From Lepas anatifera (Eukaryota; Arthropoda; Thecostraca; Lepadidae): 64,000 bases of DNA. The stretch covers positions 62,001 to 126,000 of the forward strand of contig JAOTON010002201.1 in assembly GCA_034440635.1 (NCBI GenBank). Direction: 5' to 3'. Positions 32,371 through 43,957 of the stretch are shown piece by piece. Position 1 is the first letter of the stretch, and each line of letters starts with the position of its first letter. The position numbers were made by a program, and so were the translations under genes. The notes under the pieces are model-generated. The model had not been told where the DNA came from. It did no database searches and saw only the letters and a program-made list of their open reading frames with translations.

Positions 32371-33000
32371 TCAAACTTTAATGACGGCTGAAACTTGCTT
32401 GCTTCTACGAGAAGGCAGGAAACATGATGAAATGGGGACTGAATTCGAGAGTAGTCTTAACAAAGGAACTTTGTCTGGATAAAACAAAAGCATCAGTCAT
32501 TCGAGGGGTGATGGTTTGTTTCCATTGATTTTATACGTATGTTCACAAGGTAAGTTTAATTAATACGGCACTAGTTTATAAGGAAAAAATCGCCACCGCA
32601 ACACTTTGAGCTACAGTTTAATGATCTGCGCCAGCAGCTGCAATATTCCTTTAAGCAGTAACCCGTCGGGGGTCCCGCGCCACCTTGGCCCTGCAGGGGT
32701 GAATCAACCCCCCCCGCCATCAATGCCCTATCTAACTCCGAAAAGATTGGGGTTAGCGTAAATCTGCAAAGTGTATTGGAAGGCTCGTGTGAATTCAGTA
32801 TGGGTTTACTTGGCATGCTTTAATGTTCAGGTCTATGATTTGACCTCCAGAGCTTCAGTTGAGTCACAACAGGCTATTTCCACTCTAATATACAATGCCT
32901 AAACAACCTGGGCATATCTCTCATGCCATTAGAGCTACTGAGGTCTGGTAAAGTACATATAAGAAGAAAAACTGCAGGACCCTCCCACGATGTGAAACAT
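32371..33000. other. Gene-free spacer
   Basis: AT-rich DNA in which no coding or repeat feature is supported. Confidence 0.4.
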
Positions 33001-33601
33001 AATGACCTCCCGCCAGTGGTTTGAACTTGAGAGGGCACCTCTTGACCTAACATGACCCGTGTTCATGGAAGGTCAGAAAGTGGTCTTGTCATATATAAAA
33101 TGTAAATCATTGACGAAACATACAGACGTACACGATGACTTTGAATTCAGTGCTCTAGCTTGATTAGGTAAAAAGTTATCGTCAAAATACTTTTTTGGCC
33201 CAATCCGTGAAAGGGTGGCCAATAATGGTTTTCTGAGAAATCTGTGTATTTTCAATCTATGGGAGAGTTCACCCCGATACCTGACCTTATGTCACCAAAT
33301 CGAAAAAGCCTGGACATAAATTTTAAGACTCTGGAGGGTCATCAAGTGAAGAAAGTCTCAAATCGATGGCCTAGAAATGTAGCTATGGTAGGGCTCAAGA
33401 GTTTAAGTGAGGTGACCTTGTCTGAAATCGCCTGGTGACCTGGCCTAGTTTGGCTCGGGATAAAAAATCAGGGATAGTTGGAAAATGATGTGGTGCTAAA
33501 AATGGTAGAAAATGACCCCTCAACCGCGATGCCGCGCCTCGGTGTTTTTCTTCATTCTGAAAAAACTGAGGGGGCCATCGATGGCCCCGGTGAGGCGAGG
33601 G
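33001..33601. mobile_element. AGGTCA-rich TTAA MITE, truncated
   Basis: It shares the AGGTCA/TGACCT-rich interior of the other TTAA elements (TTGACCTAACATGACCC, TACCTGACCTTATGTCACC, GAGGTGACCTTGTC). It ends in a GGGGGCCATCGATGGCCCC dyad and GGCGAGGG next to TTAA at 33,602-33,605. The left TTAA end was not found. Confidence 0.5.
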
Positions 33602-34343
33602 TTAATATGGTATCAGTGATATGAAGTGAACTGATGTCTCCTTTGTGAATGGCCAAGAAAAACTTCAGGTGTATGAAGGAAGTCCTCCACTTAGCTTTAC
33701 AGTACATCTTCTTAAGCAAATAAAACGCCAAATATTCCAAACACGACAAGTTTAGGGTCATTTTCTAAAACAAAACAAAAAAGACCACAGATTGCAGATC
33801 TAGGCCTTGAAGGTGTCTATTACCCTTTTGGGGCTAGCTAAACAGTTCCAAACCTGGGAAAGTTTATAATGTTAAAGATACGTAAAGGAATCTTCTTGCG
33901 CCCTTGTGACATCACAACATGGCGGCTCGTGACTAGGGGCTGGTACATAACTACCTGCTGATTCCTGAAAATTCAGTTGGAAGCCTCTCCAGTTCCTAAA
34001 GAAATATTTCCCAGAAAACTTGTTGGGACCTTAGACTTTATAACAGGGGTGATCGGCGTACCAAGCCCCCCTGTTTCAGAAAATATCCATCAACACGCGC
34101 ATTGACGGGGGGCGGGTACCCGCCCCCTCGGGTTTTTCGTAGATAGCAGAAAAACGGCGACGCGTAGCGCCGCCGTACTTGGCATACCTTTTCCCTCATC
34201 ATTTTTACATCTTGTGTGAAAATTTTAAGGTTAGGTCATCTCAGGTCAGGTCACCAGTACAGGTCAAGTGACCTGACCTCAAAAAAAGTTTAAGATAGCA
34301 TAAGTCAGAGCAGGGTTCAGGGACGGCGGATTCCAGGGTGCAA

Positions 34344-34404
34344 GTGGTGCAGTTGCACCACTCGATTTTTTCAAGTGGTGCAAAAGTATCTTTTGCACCA
34401 CTTG
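34344..34404 (+). other. Tandem subterminal hairpins, variant 1
   Basis: Hairpin b: GTGGTGCA, GT, TGCACCAC (34,344-34,361). Hairpin a: CAAGTGGTGCAAAAG, TAT, CTTTTGCACCACTTG (34,372-34,404), a perfect 15-bp stem with a 3-base loop. The word GTGGTGCA thus occurs four times in alternating orientation just inside the terminus, like subterminal transposase-binding repeats of hAT elements. Confidence 0.8.
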
Positions 34405-34439
34405 TTTTGGCTTTGTCCATGGAGGCGCCCCCCCCCAGG

Positions 34440-36175
34440 CCTCAGCCGGCGCCCCCGGCCGGTCAGAGAAAATCAAGCCTAATTACCGCCTACCTGAAGA
34501 GGTAGGATCCTCTGAGAAAAAGACATTTTCATACATGAATGACGCACCTTGACATCAAAACTGCACCCTGGAAAGCAAAAGGCCCCCCCCTTGAGTAAAG
34601 GCGCCCCTCTGGATAGCATAGGCGCCCTTGAAAAGCGTAGGCGCCTCCTGGACAGCTGAGGCGCCTCCGAAGAAGAGAAACGGCGCCCCTAGATATCACA
34701 TGCGCCCCCTGGTTAGCACAGGCACCCCTTGACAGCAAAAGGCGCCCCCCGCAGAGAAAAGGCGCCCCCTGGACAACATAGGCGCCCTTTGATAAGAAAG
34801 GCGCCCCCTGGAGAGATAAGAGAGAAACCCCCTCCCGAGAACAACGGTAGGAGGTAGGATCCTCTGAGAAAAAGACATTTTCATACATGAATGACGCACC
34901 TTGACATCAAAACTGCGCCCTGGAAAGCAAAAGGCGCCCCCCTTGAGTAAAGGCGCCCCTCTGGATAGCATAGGCGCCCTTGAAAAGCGTAGGCGCCTCC
35001 GAAGAAGAGAAACGGCGCCCCTAGATATCACATGCGCCCCCTGGTTAGCACAGGCACCCCTTGACAGCAAAAGGCGCCCCCCCGCAGAGAAAAAGGCGCC
35101 CCCTGGACAACATAGGCACCCTTTGATAAGAAAGGCGCCCCCTGGAGAGATAAGAGAGAAACCCCCCTCCCGAGAACAACGGCGGCAGGGACGGCGGATT
35201 CCGCAGGACAGGGTGTGCAGTTGCACACCTTGAAAAAATGATGGTGTACAATAGTATATTTTTGCACACCTGGTTTTGACCTCCTACGGGGAGGCTCTCA
35301 CGGATTTGGGTGGCACCCCCGGATTTTGCCGGCGCCCCCGGCCGGTCAAGAGAAAATCAGACACATCGCCTGTCTGAAGGGGTAGTACCCTCTGTGTAAA
35401 ATAAAATACACTTTCAAATATGAATGGCGCCCCCTGACATCAAAGCTGCACCCTGGACAGCAAAAGGTGCCCACCCCCTTGAGTAAAAGCGCCCCTCTGG
35501 ATAGCAAAGGCGACCTCTAGACTGCAGAGGCGCCCCTGGACAGAAAAAGGTACCCCCAATTGAGGAGTAACGACGCCCCTGAATAGCATAGGCGCCCTCT
35601 GGTTAGCACAGGCACTCCTGTACACTAAGAGGCGCCCCCTCCCCCATAGAGCAAAGGCACCCCTCTGGATATAATAAGCTCCCTTTAATAGCAATCACGC
35701 TCCCTGGACAGCAGGGGCGCCCTCTGGATAGGATAGGCGCCCCCAAAACAGCAAATACGCCCTTTGATACCAAAAGCGCCCCATGGACAGAACACACCCT
35801 CTGGATAGCATAGGCACCCCTGGACGGCAGAGACGCCCCTAAAGAAGAGCAAGGGCACCCCGGGATAACATATGCGCCCCTGGTTAGCACAGGCACCCCT
35901 GGACAGCAAAAGGCGGCCCCCCGCCCCCTGAGTAAAGGATCCGGGTCTCTGGATAGCATAGGTGCCCCTGGATAGCGTAGGCGCCTCCTGGACAGCAGAG
36001 ACGCCTCCGAAGAAGATCAACGGCGCCCCTTGATATCATATGCACCCCTTGGTTAGCACAGACATCCCTGGATAGCAAAAGGCGCCCCCCCCGAGAGCAA
36101 AGGCGCCCCCTATGGAAAGAATAAGCACCCATGGATAGGAAAGGCGCCCCCTGGAAAGGACAGCAGAACATTTTC
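34440..36175. repeat. GGCGCC minisatellite arrays, right copy
   Basis: Same unit types and order as 9,140-10,170 but inverted and longer. A block ending GGAGGTAGGATCCTCTGAG occurs twice in tandem (34,495-34,850 and 34,851-35,170, about 350 bp each). A third, more diverged block lies at 35,420-36,175. Minus-strand open frames such as 34,529-34,888 and 34,696-35,226 are array translations. Confidence 0.75.
35186..35271 (+). repeat. Internal terminal module, variant 2, right copy
   Basis: CAGGGACGGCGGATTCC at 35,186 is followed by hairpin b GGTGTGCA, GT, TGCACACC (35,212-35,229) and hairpin a GGTGTACA ... TGCACACC (35,243-35,270, one mismatch). The layout equals variant 1, but the 8-base word differs in every arm. 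Confidence 0.75.
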
Positions 36176-36451
36176 TAAGGAAAACTCAGTGGAGGGGGGC
36201 GGTGGAGATTTTCTTGTGCTGGTCATTATAATGTCTTCGGGGGATCAAACCCCTATTTGGAGGGGGGCGTTAATAAAATTTAGACGTGCTAGTGTTAAAA
36301 AATGTCTCCTAATTTTTGTTATTCCATATTCTAAAGATTAGAGATGCTGCCCAGGACTGCGGGTTTTTTTCAACGGAAAAAGGCCAAACCGGGTTTGCGA
36401 AAAGGCCAAAAGGTTCAAATTGTATTTGCACTAAAAAATCTTGTTTTTTAT

Positions 36452-36795
36452 AAATTTCGTCCAAGTTCTTCCCAGTACGGCTGTTGGAGTCTGAGTCCCA
36501 TTAAAGTCCTCAAGGGACTTGTCACGGAGACCCCGACCCCACCACCCGAACGAGTAACGCCCACAATGAAGGGTTGATTTAGAAGCCAAAGTTTAACCTC
36601 CCACAAAGCACAGGGATGGCCGCCTCGCTCAGGTCACCCTCTCATCAGCCAGTTGCCAGCCAACCTACGTCGGGCAAACGATTGAGCGCCAGAGCGTCTC
36701 AGGGGAACCGATCTCAAGCCTGGACATGCACTGCCACTGCATGCTTCTCAGCAGCGGGCCGGAGCCCGACGCTCTACCAACCGAGCAACCGGGGC
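36452..36795 (-). mobile_element. SINE-2, near-complete copy in 9-kb element
   Basis: The minus strand starts GCCCCGGTTGCTCGGTTGG, keeps the middle section with GAGATCGGTTCCCCTGAG and the 3' body to GAACTTGGACGAAATTT. It occupies the same place as the deleted copy at 8,477, so the deletion in the left unit came later than the shared insertion. Confidence 0.8.
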
Positions 36796-36934
36796 GGCCA
36801 AATGGCCAAATAAATACGACAAAAGCCATATTTGAGGCTAAAACGAACCCTACCGGGTGTCATAAACCCATAGAAAAAGGACAGAGCACTCTTGTATCAC
36901 TGCAGTGAACAGTGCACTGTATAAAACTAAATGT

Positions 36935-38429
36935 TGATAATTTGATATTGACTTGACGATATATTTTTAGCACACTGCCCATCTCATAAGAAGGCAGGAG
37001 TCCCCTTCCAATCCCGTGTGGCGACCCAATTATTTTATCCACATAACTAAACAATTTGTTAGCATCATCAATTATCTTGGCCGCACCACTCCCCGCTAAC
37101 ATTTGATATCTTCCTGCTTTTTCTGTGAATTGTTTGTTCTTGAACAGTGACGGATCCATAGGCAGATCCAGGATTGCCAATCGGAGGGGAGCACCTTCCC
37201 GGGGGGCGCCATCCGGAGCAGGAGGCGCCACTTTTGACCGGAAAAACCTACCAGGTGGGCGTAAAATCCTATCGGTGATCACCGATTTTTGCATCCTGGG
37301 GGAGAGTGGGAAGCGCCACTTCAGGCAAGTGCCATCGACCTTTCAGGGGGCGCCGTGACCATTTCAGGGGGCGCCGAGTATCGATCGGGGGCCTGCATCT
37401 GCCCCTCCCCTTTGCCCCCTGGATCCGCGTATGGGCGGATCTAGAATTTTAGTAAGGTGGGGGGGAACGCGGAGCCTCAAAGTGGGCACTTTACCATCAA
37501 CTTTTCACCCAAAGGGCGCCTATGGTATTCGGTTTTCGGTTGCCGTCATTTTGGTGGATCGTATTTTTTAACAACGTCCTATCCCACCCTCTCCCAGCCA
37601 TAACAGTTTGTACCAGCCAAGCAAGATGCCTATTTGGCGTGATATTTGAAACAATGAATTGCTAAACAGTTCAGTCCACACTTTTTTCGGCACCTCTTGA
37701 AAAATCTGTAACTGCCACTAGGTCATGGAGAAATTCAAGACACTTGGGAAGATGCAACAGCTGAACATAAAGGTATATATCTGAGGATTTTTCTATTAGT
37801 AAAGAGGGGTTAAGTTTATTTTAATATCAAATATGATAAGCATCATTTTGCCTTTCCACATTGCCAAGATTCGTAAGATAATGGTGAGAGGACATTGAAA
37901 ATAATCGCAGCGAGTGTGAACCTGGCCTGTGCGCTGTCCAAGAAAATTATCTCAGCAGAAAAGCTTTTAATTTGTAGGAAACACAAACCGGACTTTAACC
38001 CACATTATTAATTGCTCCTAAAAAATAATGTTTGAACCAGATGGCAGACTCAAGGAGATATAAGGGAAGTTGAAACGTTAATATAAACACAGAATGAAGT
38101 ATGTGGGCATTTCCATCGACCTTTATCTATATTCTTCAATTCATCAGCATGGGAGAATTGCTCTTGTGCGTGAAATTTCGGAGGTGTTAAGAGAATTTCG
38201 GTAGCCATGTGATTGAATGCTGAAATAGATCATGCCATAGGCATGTGTGATTTGTGACATAAATGGGCCCTACTAGAATAAAAAGAAAACAGTTTCAACG
38301 TGTCCAAGTACTCTCTTGATAAATTGATAACTTTTTTCGTTTATTGGCTGTAATTTGCGCGTTTAATGATCATGTGCAGTGTTCAGATCGAAGTGAAAAG
38401 ACCATTCAGATTGATAAAACGAGTATATT
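36935..38429. repeat. Spacer of the compound element, right copy
   Basis: Inverted match to 7,092-8,352. 37,150-37,430 is a small MITE-like segment with ends CATAGGCAGATCCAGG and, read inward, CATACGCGGATCCAGG, filled with GGGGGCGCC motifs. No gene is recognised. Confidence 0.6.
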
Positions 38430-40020
38430 TTGTCACTGACCATCCACTTATACCATCAACCATCGCCTTCAGGTCAAGTTCAAGACTCATTTAAGAGAAG
38501 AGGTGAGCGTGCACTGTGCATGCCCAAATCGAGACACAGCCGCCCTCAAGATGGACAGACCGCGCAGAAATACGTCCTCGTCGCGTTTGATTTCGCGCAC
38601 GCGTACGACGTAGTGGACCACCACCTGCTACGCGTTCGCCTGCTGTAGATGGGGCTGTCAAATTGCACGGTGGCCTGGATTTGGCAGTGACTCCGGGACC
38701 GAAGAGTCCAGGTGGAACTAAATGGTGTGCTTTCCAGTGAGCGCATTTTCCGAACTGGCCTGCCGTAAGGAAGTGCCTTATCGCCAGTTTTATTTTGTAT
38801 GGGCGGCTCGGCTGGTAGACGCACTCTGCGCGGTTCCCGGATGCTCCGCTACATGTACGCCGATGATACGGCGGCTCTCTGCACGGGCAACAACATCCAA
38901 GTCGCCAAGGACCGGGCGCAATAAAGCTGCTACTGGCACCCTCATGAAGTGGACCCGACAGCACAAAATGGTGGTATCAGGAGCCAAGATCCAAGTACTG
39001 GTGATGTCCCAGTGGGCCAGAGACGCCGATCCCTTCAATTTTAAGGTCGACGGGAAGTCTGTCACTGCTGGAGACACCCTTCAGCTACTTGGCGTCACCA
39101 TCGATCGGCTCCTCCATTTCGGTCCACACTGTAAGAGACTGTGGGAGAAGGTCCACCCCCGCATCTCCCACCTACGTCAACTGTCCGGCTGCAACTGGGG
39201 GCTGCACGAACAGCACCTCCGAACCGTCGCTACTGGCTACGTGAGAGGAGCGATGGAGTAAGCGGCCGCAGCGTGGCTCCACGCCACACCGCCATTTCAT
39301 GTCGAGCTGCTGGAACGCAAAATGAGAGCGTCGGCGCGTATCATCACAGGATGCACCCACTCCACTCCCAGCCGAGTTAAGACTCCCCGCGTAGCGGCCA
39401 GAAGGAGGGTACTCGCGACCCGACTGCTGGTGAAATTCCATACCCTGCCGCCTGAAGACCCTCTGTGAAGACGTGCGGAGGCGACCGCGCCCTCTCGACT
39501 CTCCTCCGTGACCGGGTGGCGGCAGGTGGGCAAAGACATGTGGGATCAAGCAGGCATCTCCTTCCCCATCGAGTCTTTCCTTCCTCGACGTCTTCCACTG
39601 TGGGTATCAGGAGAGTGAGTCACATTTCAACTAGACGTGGGCCCACTGACATCAGGAGCGCCACCTGTCCGGAAGAAGCGAGTAGCTCTCCCCCACCTCG
39701 CTTCCCTGACTCAATGTGCCACATGGGTGTGGACCGACGGGTCAGTGCACGGAGGGGTCACGAGCGGGGGAGCTGGGTCTTCATCGAGTCACCAGACAGA
39801 GCCCAGCATGAGCTCAGGCGACCAGCAGGCTCGCTCTGCTCGAGTTTTCAGGCTGAGATGGTAGCCATCCAAACTGCCTGTGTCTTCCTACTGGACTAAT
39901 CAGTGCACACAGAAGATCCAGTCATCTTCAGCATGGCCTACCAAGGTGACGACGCATTATAGAAATAAAATGGCTTCAATGTCTGCAGATAAGACGGCGA
40001 ATCGGTAAAAATCGCAAACT
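38430..40020 (+). pseudogene. LINE-R RT and RNase H, right copy
   Basis: Plus-strand remnant of the RNase H LINE. It shows KYVLVAFDFAHAYDVVDHHL (motif A), YMYADDTAALCTGNN (motif C, about 38,850-38,900), a long thumb frame FKVDGKSVTAGDTLQLLGVT with LRTVATGYVRGAME, then TWVWTDGSVHGGV and FQAEMVAIQTACVFLL of RNase H. Frameshifts and a stop at 38,646 break it, and the RNase H is cut after its second catalytic residue. It lacks the three insertions present in the left copy, so it gives the empty sites for them. Confidence 0.8.
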
Positions 40021-43000
40021 TCCTCACCATCAGCTTAGACACCTGGTCCAAACAGCAAAAAAAATGAAGTACAGCTCTGAAGTAAAAATGGATCCTTCGT
40101 AAGGCAAACTAGAAAACTTCTCAACATCGTCACCAACAAATGCACGCCCTGTGCCATTGTCACTTTCTTTTGCAACCGTCTATATAGAAACAGACATGGT
40201 TTTCGAACGGCTCCGCAAGCAAGTTCATAAATTACTGGCGCGTCGGTTCAGGAGGCAAATTTTTGCTTTGTTGGCGTAGGTTGTGTTCGTGTTAACTGTC
40301 GAGATGAGCTATGGTTCAATAACAGCTGCTTCATGTGGTTCGATGAGATTGCTGTCGATACCAGCCTGTGCCAGCCAGGCACAGACTCTCACTCCCTGGT
40401 GACGGGTTGCAAAACGCGAGCCACTGTCTATCTGACTGAGGTAGGCGTCGCCAAATAAAAATGTTTGGTATGTGGGGCGTGTTGGTGGCTTATTTTAAAG
40501 GGAACGTGGCACCTTTGTAAAATCCTGGAATTTTGTGTAATTAGGCGTACTTTTAGCCGAAAATAATGAAACCACTCATGATTTCTCTGAAAAATGTACA
40601 ACAAGCTCAATGCTTTTATTTTTAAAGTACTCCTCTAGAAAAATGAATAAATATCTGCCTCTGGATGATGTCATGATCTGGCAACCACTACCATACTCGA
40701 AACACTTCAAGGGCTTCGATTGGCTGATGCTCATCGTGATGTCAGCATATGTCGTCACACCAGCAGCTCACAACAATGGCCGCCTGGCGAGAGGTACATG
40801 AGAGGTACATTTCGGGTAGGTTTTAGTTTTTTCTACGGAAAAATCGAGTTCCAAGACAAATGATATATAGAGCACCTGGTTTTCCGATTTGCTTTACAAC
40901 TTGGCTATCTCAGTTAAAATCACGTTCTAAAGGTGCCACATTCCTTTTAATGGCTTAATGCAAAGCGAGTATCTCACTGCGCATTTGTAGCGGTATTTCA
41001 TTAATTTCCACTAGCATGCTTATTATGGGTGAAGCTTGGAACGCTCCTGTTACTATTCTGATAGCGAGATGACGGACGTATCGATAATCTTTTTCGCGGA
41101 CTAAGGAGTGGCCTCATACGCAACCCCGGTCTGCGACCTGGGATAACCCCCCACCGGCGCAGGAGAGCCGCATGACAATGTGCTGAAATCAACCATATTT
41201 CATTCTCAATGTATCTCTTCATAAGCCTGTAGGTCAGTGCCATCATTCTTTTCTTTGAAATAAATAGTAAATATCCCGCAGTCAACCCCGGATTCGACCC
41301 GCGCACCCCTCATCACGAGACAGGACCTCTAACCACTAGACCACTGCGCCAAACTGTACCGACTCCCACTAACCCTACACCTGTGACCCGTCAGGAGGTC
41401 ACTGGCCGGTATCACGCAATCAAAACGATGCCGTGATCGTGGCGCCGGGTGTTGTGTTCGTACAGAAAAGGCATGGTATAAAGCTGCTTCTAGAAGACGA
41501 ACCAAACATTAGATTCGTCTAGAATCACTTGTATCGGCGACCCAGGACACTAAGCTAGCTTTATGCCAAATTGCATCCACTTCCATTCATTTTGAGGACT
41601 TGAAACCATGGTGAGAAGCAAACATGTTCCGAGAAATTTAGCTCCTTGAAATACCCTTTCGGACGAATTACTCGAAAGCCGTTGGAGATAAGTGGGTAGT
41701 GTAAATGAATTGAATGACTGCAATTAATTTTCCTATTCAGCCATGTCAATTCTGAGCTTGTGAATGACATGTGCTTTGAACCGAAAAAGCTGCAAATAAA
41801 AGGTTTTCTATTAAAATTATATTTATACATATAAGACAATGAATTTTATTATCACGATATCCATCTCCGAATATTATCAGGCGGAAGCAATGTTCTTTCA
41901 TTATTTGAAATGAAAAGTCAAATCGGCGCATTAGATCTCGAGAGATTAAGATTTAAATGAAATGAGCAAAAATGTAGTCCTCCGGCAAAATGGCAAAAAC
42001 TAGGTCAGAATTTTACGTTTTCCACTGAAACTATGCCTAAGCACAAGAAAATTGACGTAGCTGCCTCCACGTGGCTGTCTTTAAACTAACTGAAGCGTGC
42101 CTTCTGACATTTCAAGCTTACAAGTCGGCTGTCAAATTTCAATATCTTTTTGCTTGTACTAGAAATACTGCGTTTTGGCGTAATAAATATTGTCGGACCA
42201 GTTCGAACTTTTTTTCTTAGGTGGCCTTGTTACTTATTCAAAAGGAGGCAAATTTCAAGTTCGTCGCTTAAGAAATAAAAATGATAAAAATGCAAAATTG
42301 AAAACATTTGTTCCAAAATTTCTCAAAAACTATTTTGAATTTAAATTCGGGGCCTTAGTTTGGGCGCCTAGCGTAAAAGGGCAATCACCCTACACAATTG
42401 CAGAGCCCTGGTATCAACTGTCAGAACCGCCAAACGGCCAGAATAGAGCCTCTTGAGAAATCTCAATCCGCTTCGCTCCATGGATTTCGTCATGCGGCTC
42501 TGACACAGCCGTACTCGATCTTCGGACGAATAAGTGATCTATACAGCATAAGAAGCTTATAACGTAGCGTATAACAATGAGCGTATAACGTGCGCATAAC
42601 GTATATATAGGCGATAAGCGTATAACGTATATAGCATGAGAAACATTTCTCTATCTGCACGGTATCCCATCCTCGTCAACACCTTCAGTATTTTCAGCGT
42701 ATCGAAACATTTTTTTGCGGAAATCCTTCAGGTGTGGCACATATGAAAGCTTATCGAGTGTGAGCCTGATAAATCTGGTTTCTGCTACAACGTCGCTCGG
42801 ATTTCCGCGAATTTACAAAATCGGGTATTCAGTCTCAATGTCTATTATAAAAGTGCATGCACTATGTCTTTGAACTTGAAAATTTCAGTCCATTGCGTGT
42901 GATCCATTGCTGCAATATGTCAAGGCCAAGCTGCAGCCGCCTCTGCGCAGCTGCTGTAGTAGACACTGTCACACATATTGTGAAGTTTTCAACGAAAAAC

Positions 43001-43190
43001 ACGTGACGTATGTTTGCGGGAAGTGTCTGCAATATCATTGGTCATAACTGCAAACAAGGCTATGAATATCGCAGAATCCTGGGCTATGCTACTCTGTTGC
43101 TGATGCCAATCCGATACGACTGAGTTTACGCGAAATCTAAAATACCTATTTTTCGGAATATTAGAAATAAACCACCCCAAGTGGCCTCAC
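40021..43190. other. Gene-free right part of the 9-kb element
   Basis: No coding region is supported. 42,555-42,640 is a degenerate tandem of a GCGTATAACGTA-like word. 43,200-43,290 returns to GGCGCC units before the right terminus. The left compound copy lacks this part. Confidence 0.5.
41265..41353 (-). mobile_element. tRNA-like SINE head (SINE-3)
   Basis: On the minus strand TGGTCTAGTGGTTAGAGG (A box) and GGGTCGAATCCGGGG (B box) lie 30-odd bases apart in a tRNA-like order, followed by A/T-rich DNA (ATTTACTATTTATTTC). The stems do not close well, so a retroposed tRNA-derived sequence is likelier than a tRNA gene. Confidence 0.55.
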
Positions 43191-43957
43191 ACGCCGAGTC
43201 CAAAGAGTTTCTGCAGAACGCCATTGGATAGCAAAGGCGCCCCCCAAGAGATGATGGCGCCCCCTGGGGAGGAAGGCGCCCCCTCCAGAAAATCTTGCAC
43301 CACTTCTCGAAAATGGAATCCGCCGTCTCTGGCAGGGTTAACTTATCCAATTGAAACTCATATCACATAATGGCCCCACCGAGTTCTCTAAAATATGTTC
43401 CGGTATTTTTGATATCGATGACCAAAGGTCAGGTACGAGGCATGACCTCTCCATTGGAAATACATGGGAAACATTGTTTTTACTAAATAACTCAGTAAAG
43501 GATGGTGATAGAGCGTTTATTTTAGCTGGATTAAACTCGCCTGGGCTTTGCGGTTCTAATGATATGCAATTTATATAATTTGACCCTGACCTGATCTCAG
43601 GTCAGATCAAATCCTTGATTTGACCTAGCAAGTTCAAATTATATCTCATTCGATTTGGCTTACTGCGAGGATTCATATAGTTCCAGTCGTTTTGCTCTAT
43701 CTTTACTTGTTCAAATGTAATGGCCGAAAAACGTAATTTACATGTTATCCCTATGACGGCATGTTTTGACCTCTCGTGACCTTTAATGTGACCTGACAAA
43801 AAATAGTTCAAATATTTTCGATGGAGACGTGGATGGGCTACCCAACGCCGCTTACTGTTTTTCGCTACCTACCGTGGTTCTCGAGATCTTAGGGGGGGCG
43901 GGTACCCGCCCCCGTCAAAGCGAAGGTGGCTCAGACCCCCGTCAATGCGCGTGTTAA

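Larger units (their letters stand above)
34318..43331. mobile_element. 9,014-bp hAT-like compound transposon
   Basis: Left end CAGGGACGGCGGATTCCA, right end read inward CAGAGACGGCGGATTCCA: 17 of 18 bases agree. GCAGGGTT is duplicated at 34,310-34,317 and 43,332-43,339, and the host MITE reads through if one copy is removed. Inside, left to right: paired hairpins, GGCGCC arrays, a second internal terminal module, SINE-2, spacer with a small MITE, the LINE-R fragment and about 3 kb of unassigned DNA with a SINE. Eight-base duplications and CAG-type ends fit hAT. No transposase is present, so movement would have needed one supplied in trans. Confidence 0.75.
34094..43953. mobile_element. TTAA MITE interrupted by the 9-kb element
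   Basis: The two ends are CACGCGCATTGACGGGG at 34,094 (next to TCAA, a one-base-changed TTAA) and its inverted copy ending at 43,953 (next to TTAA 43,954-43,957). Both are followed inward by the dyad GGGCGGGTACCCGCCC. Removing the 9-kb insertion and one target copy leaves 838 bp, close to the 784-bp uninterrupted relative at 55,577-56,360, and its interior matches that relative on both sides of the break. Confidence 0.8.
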
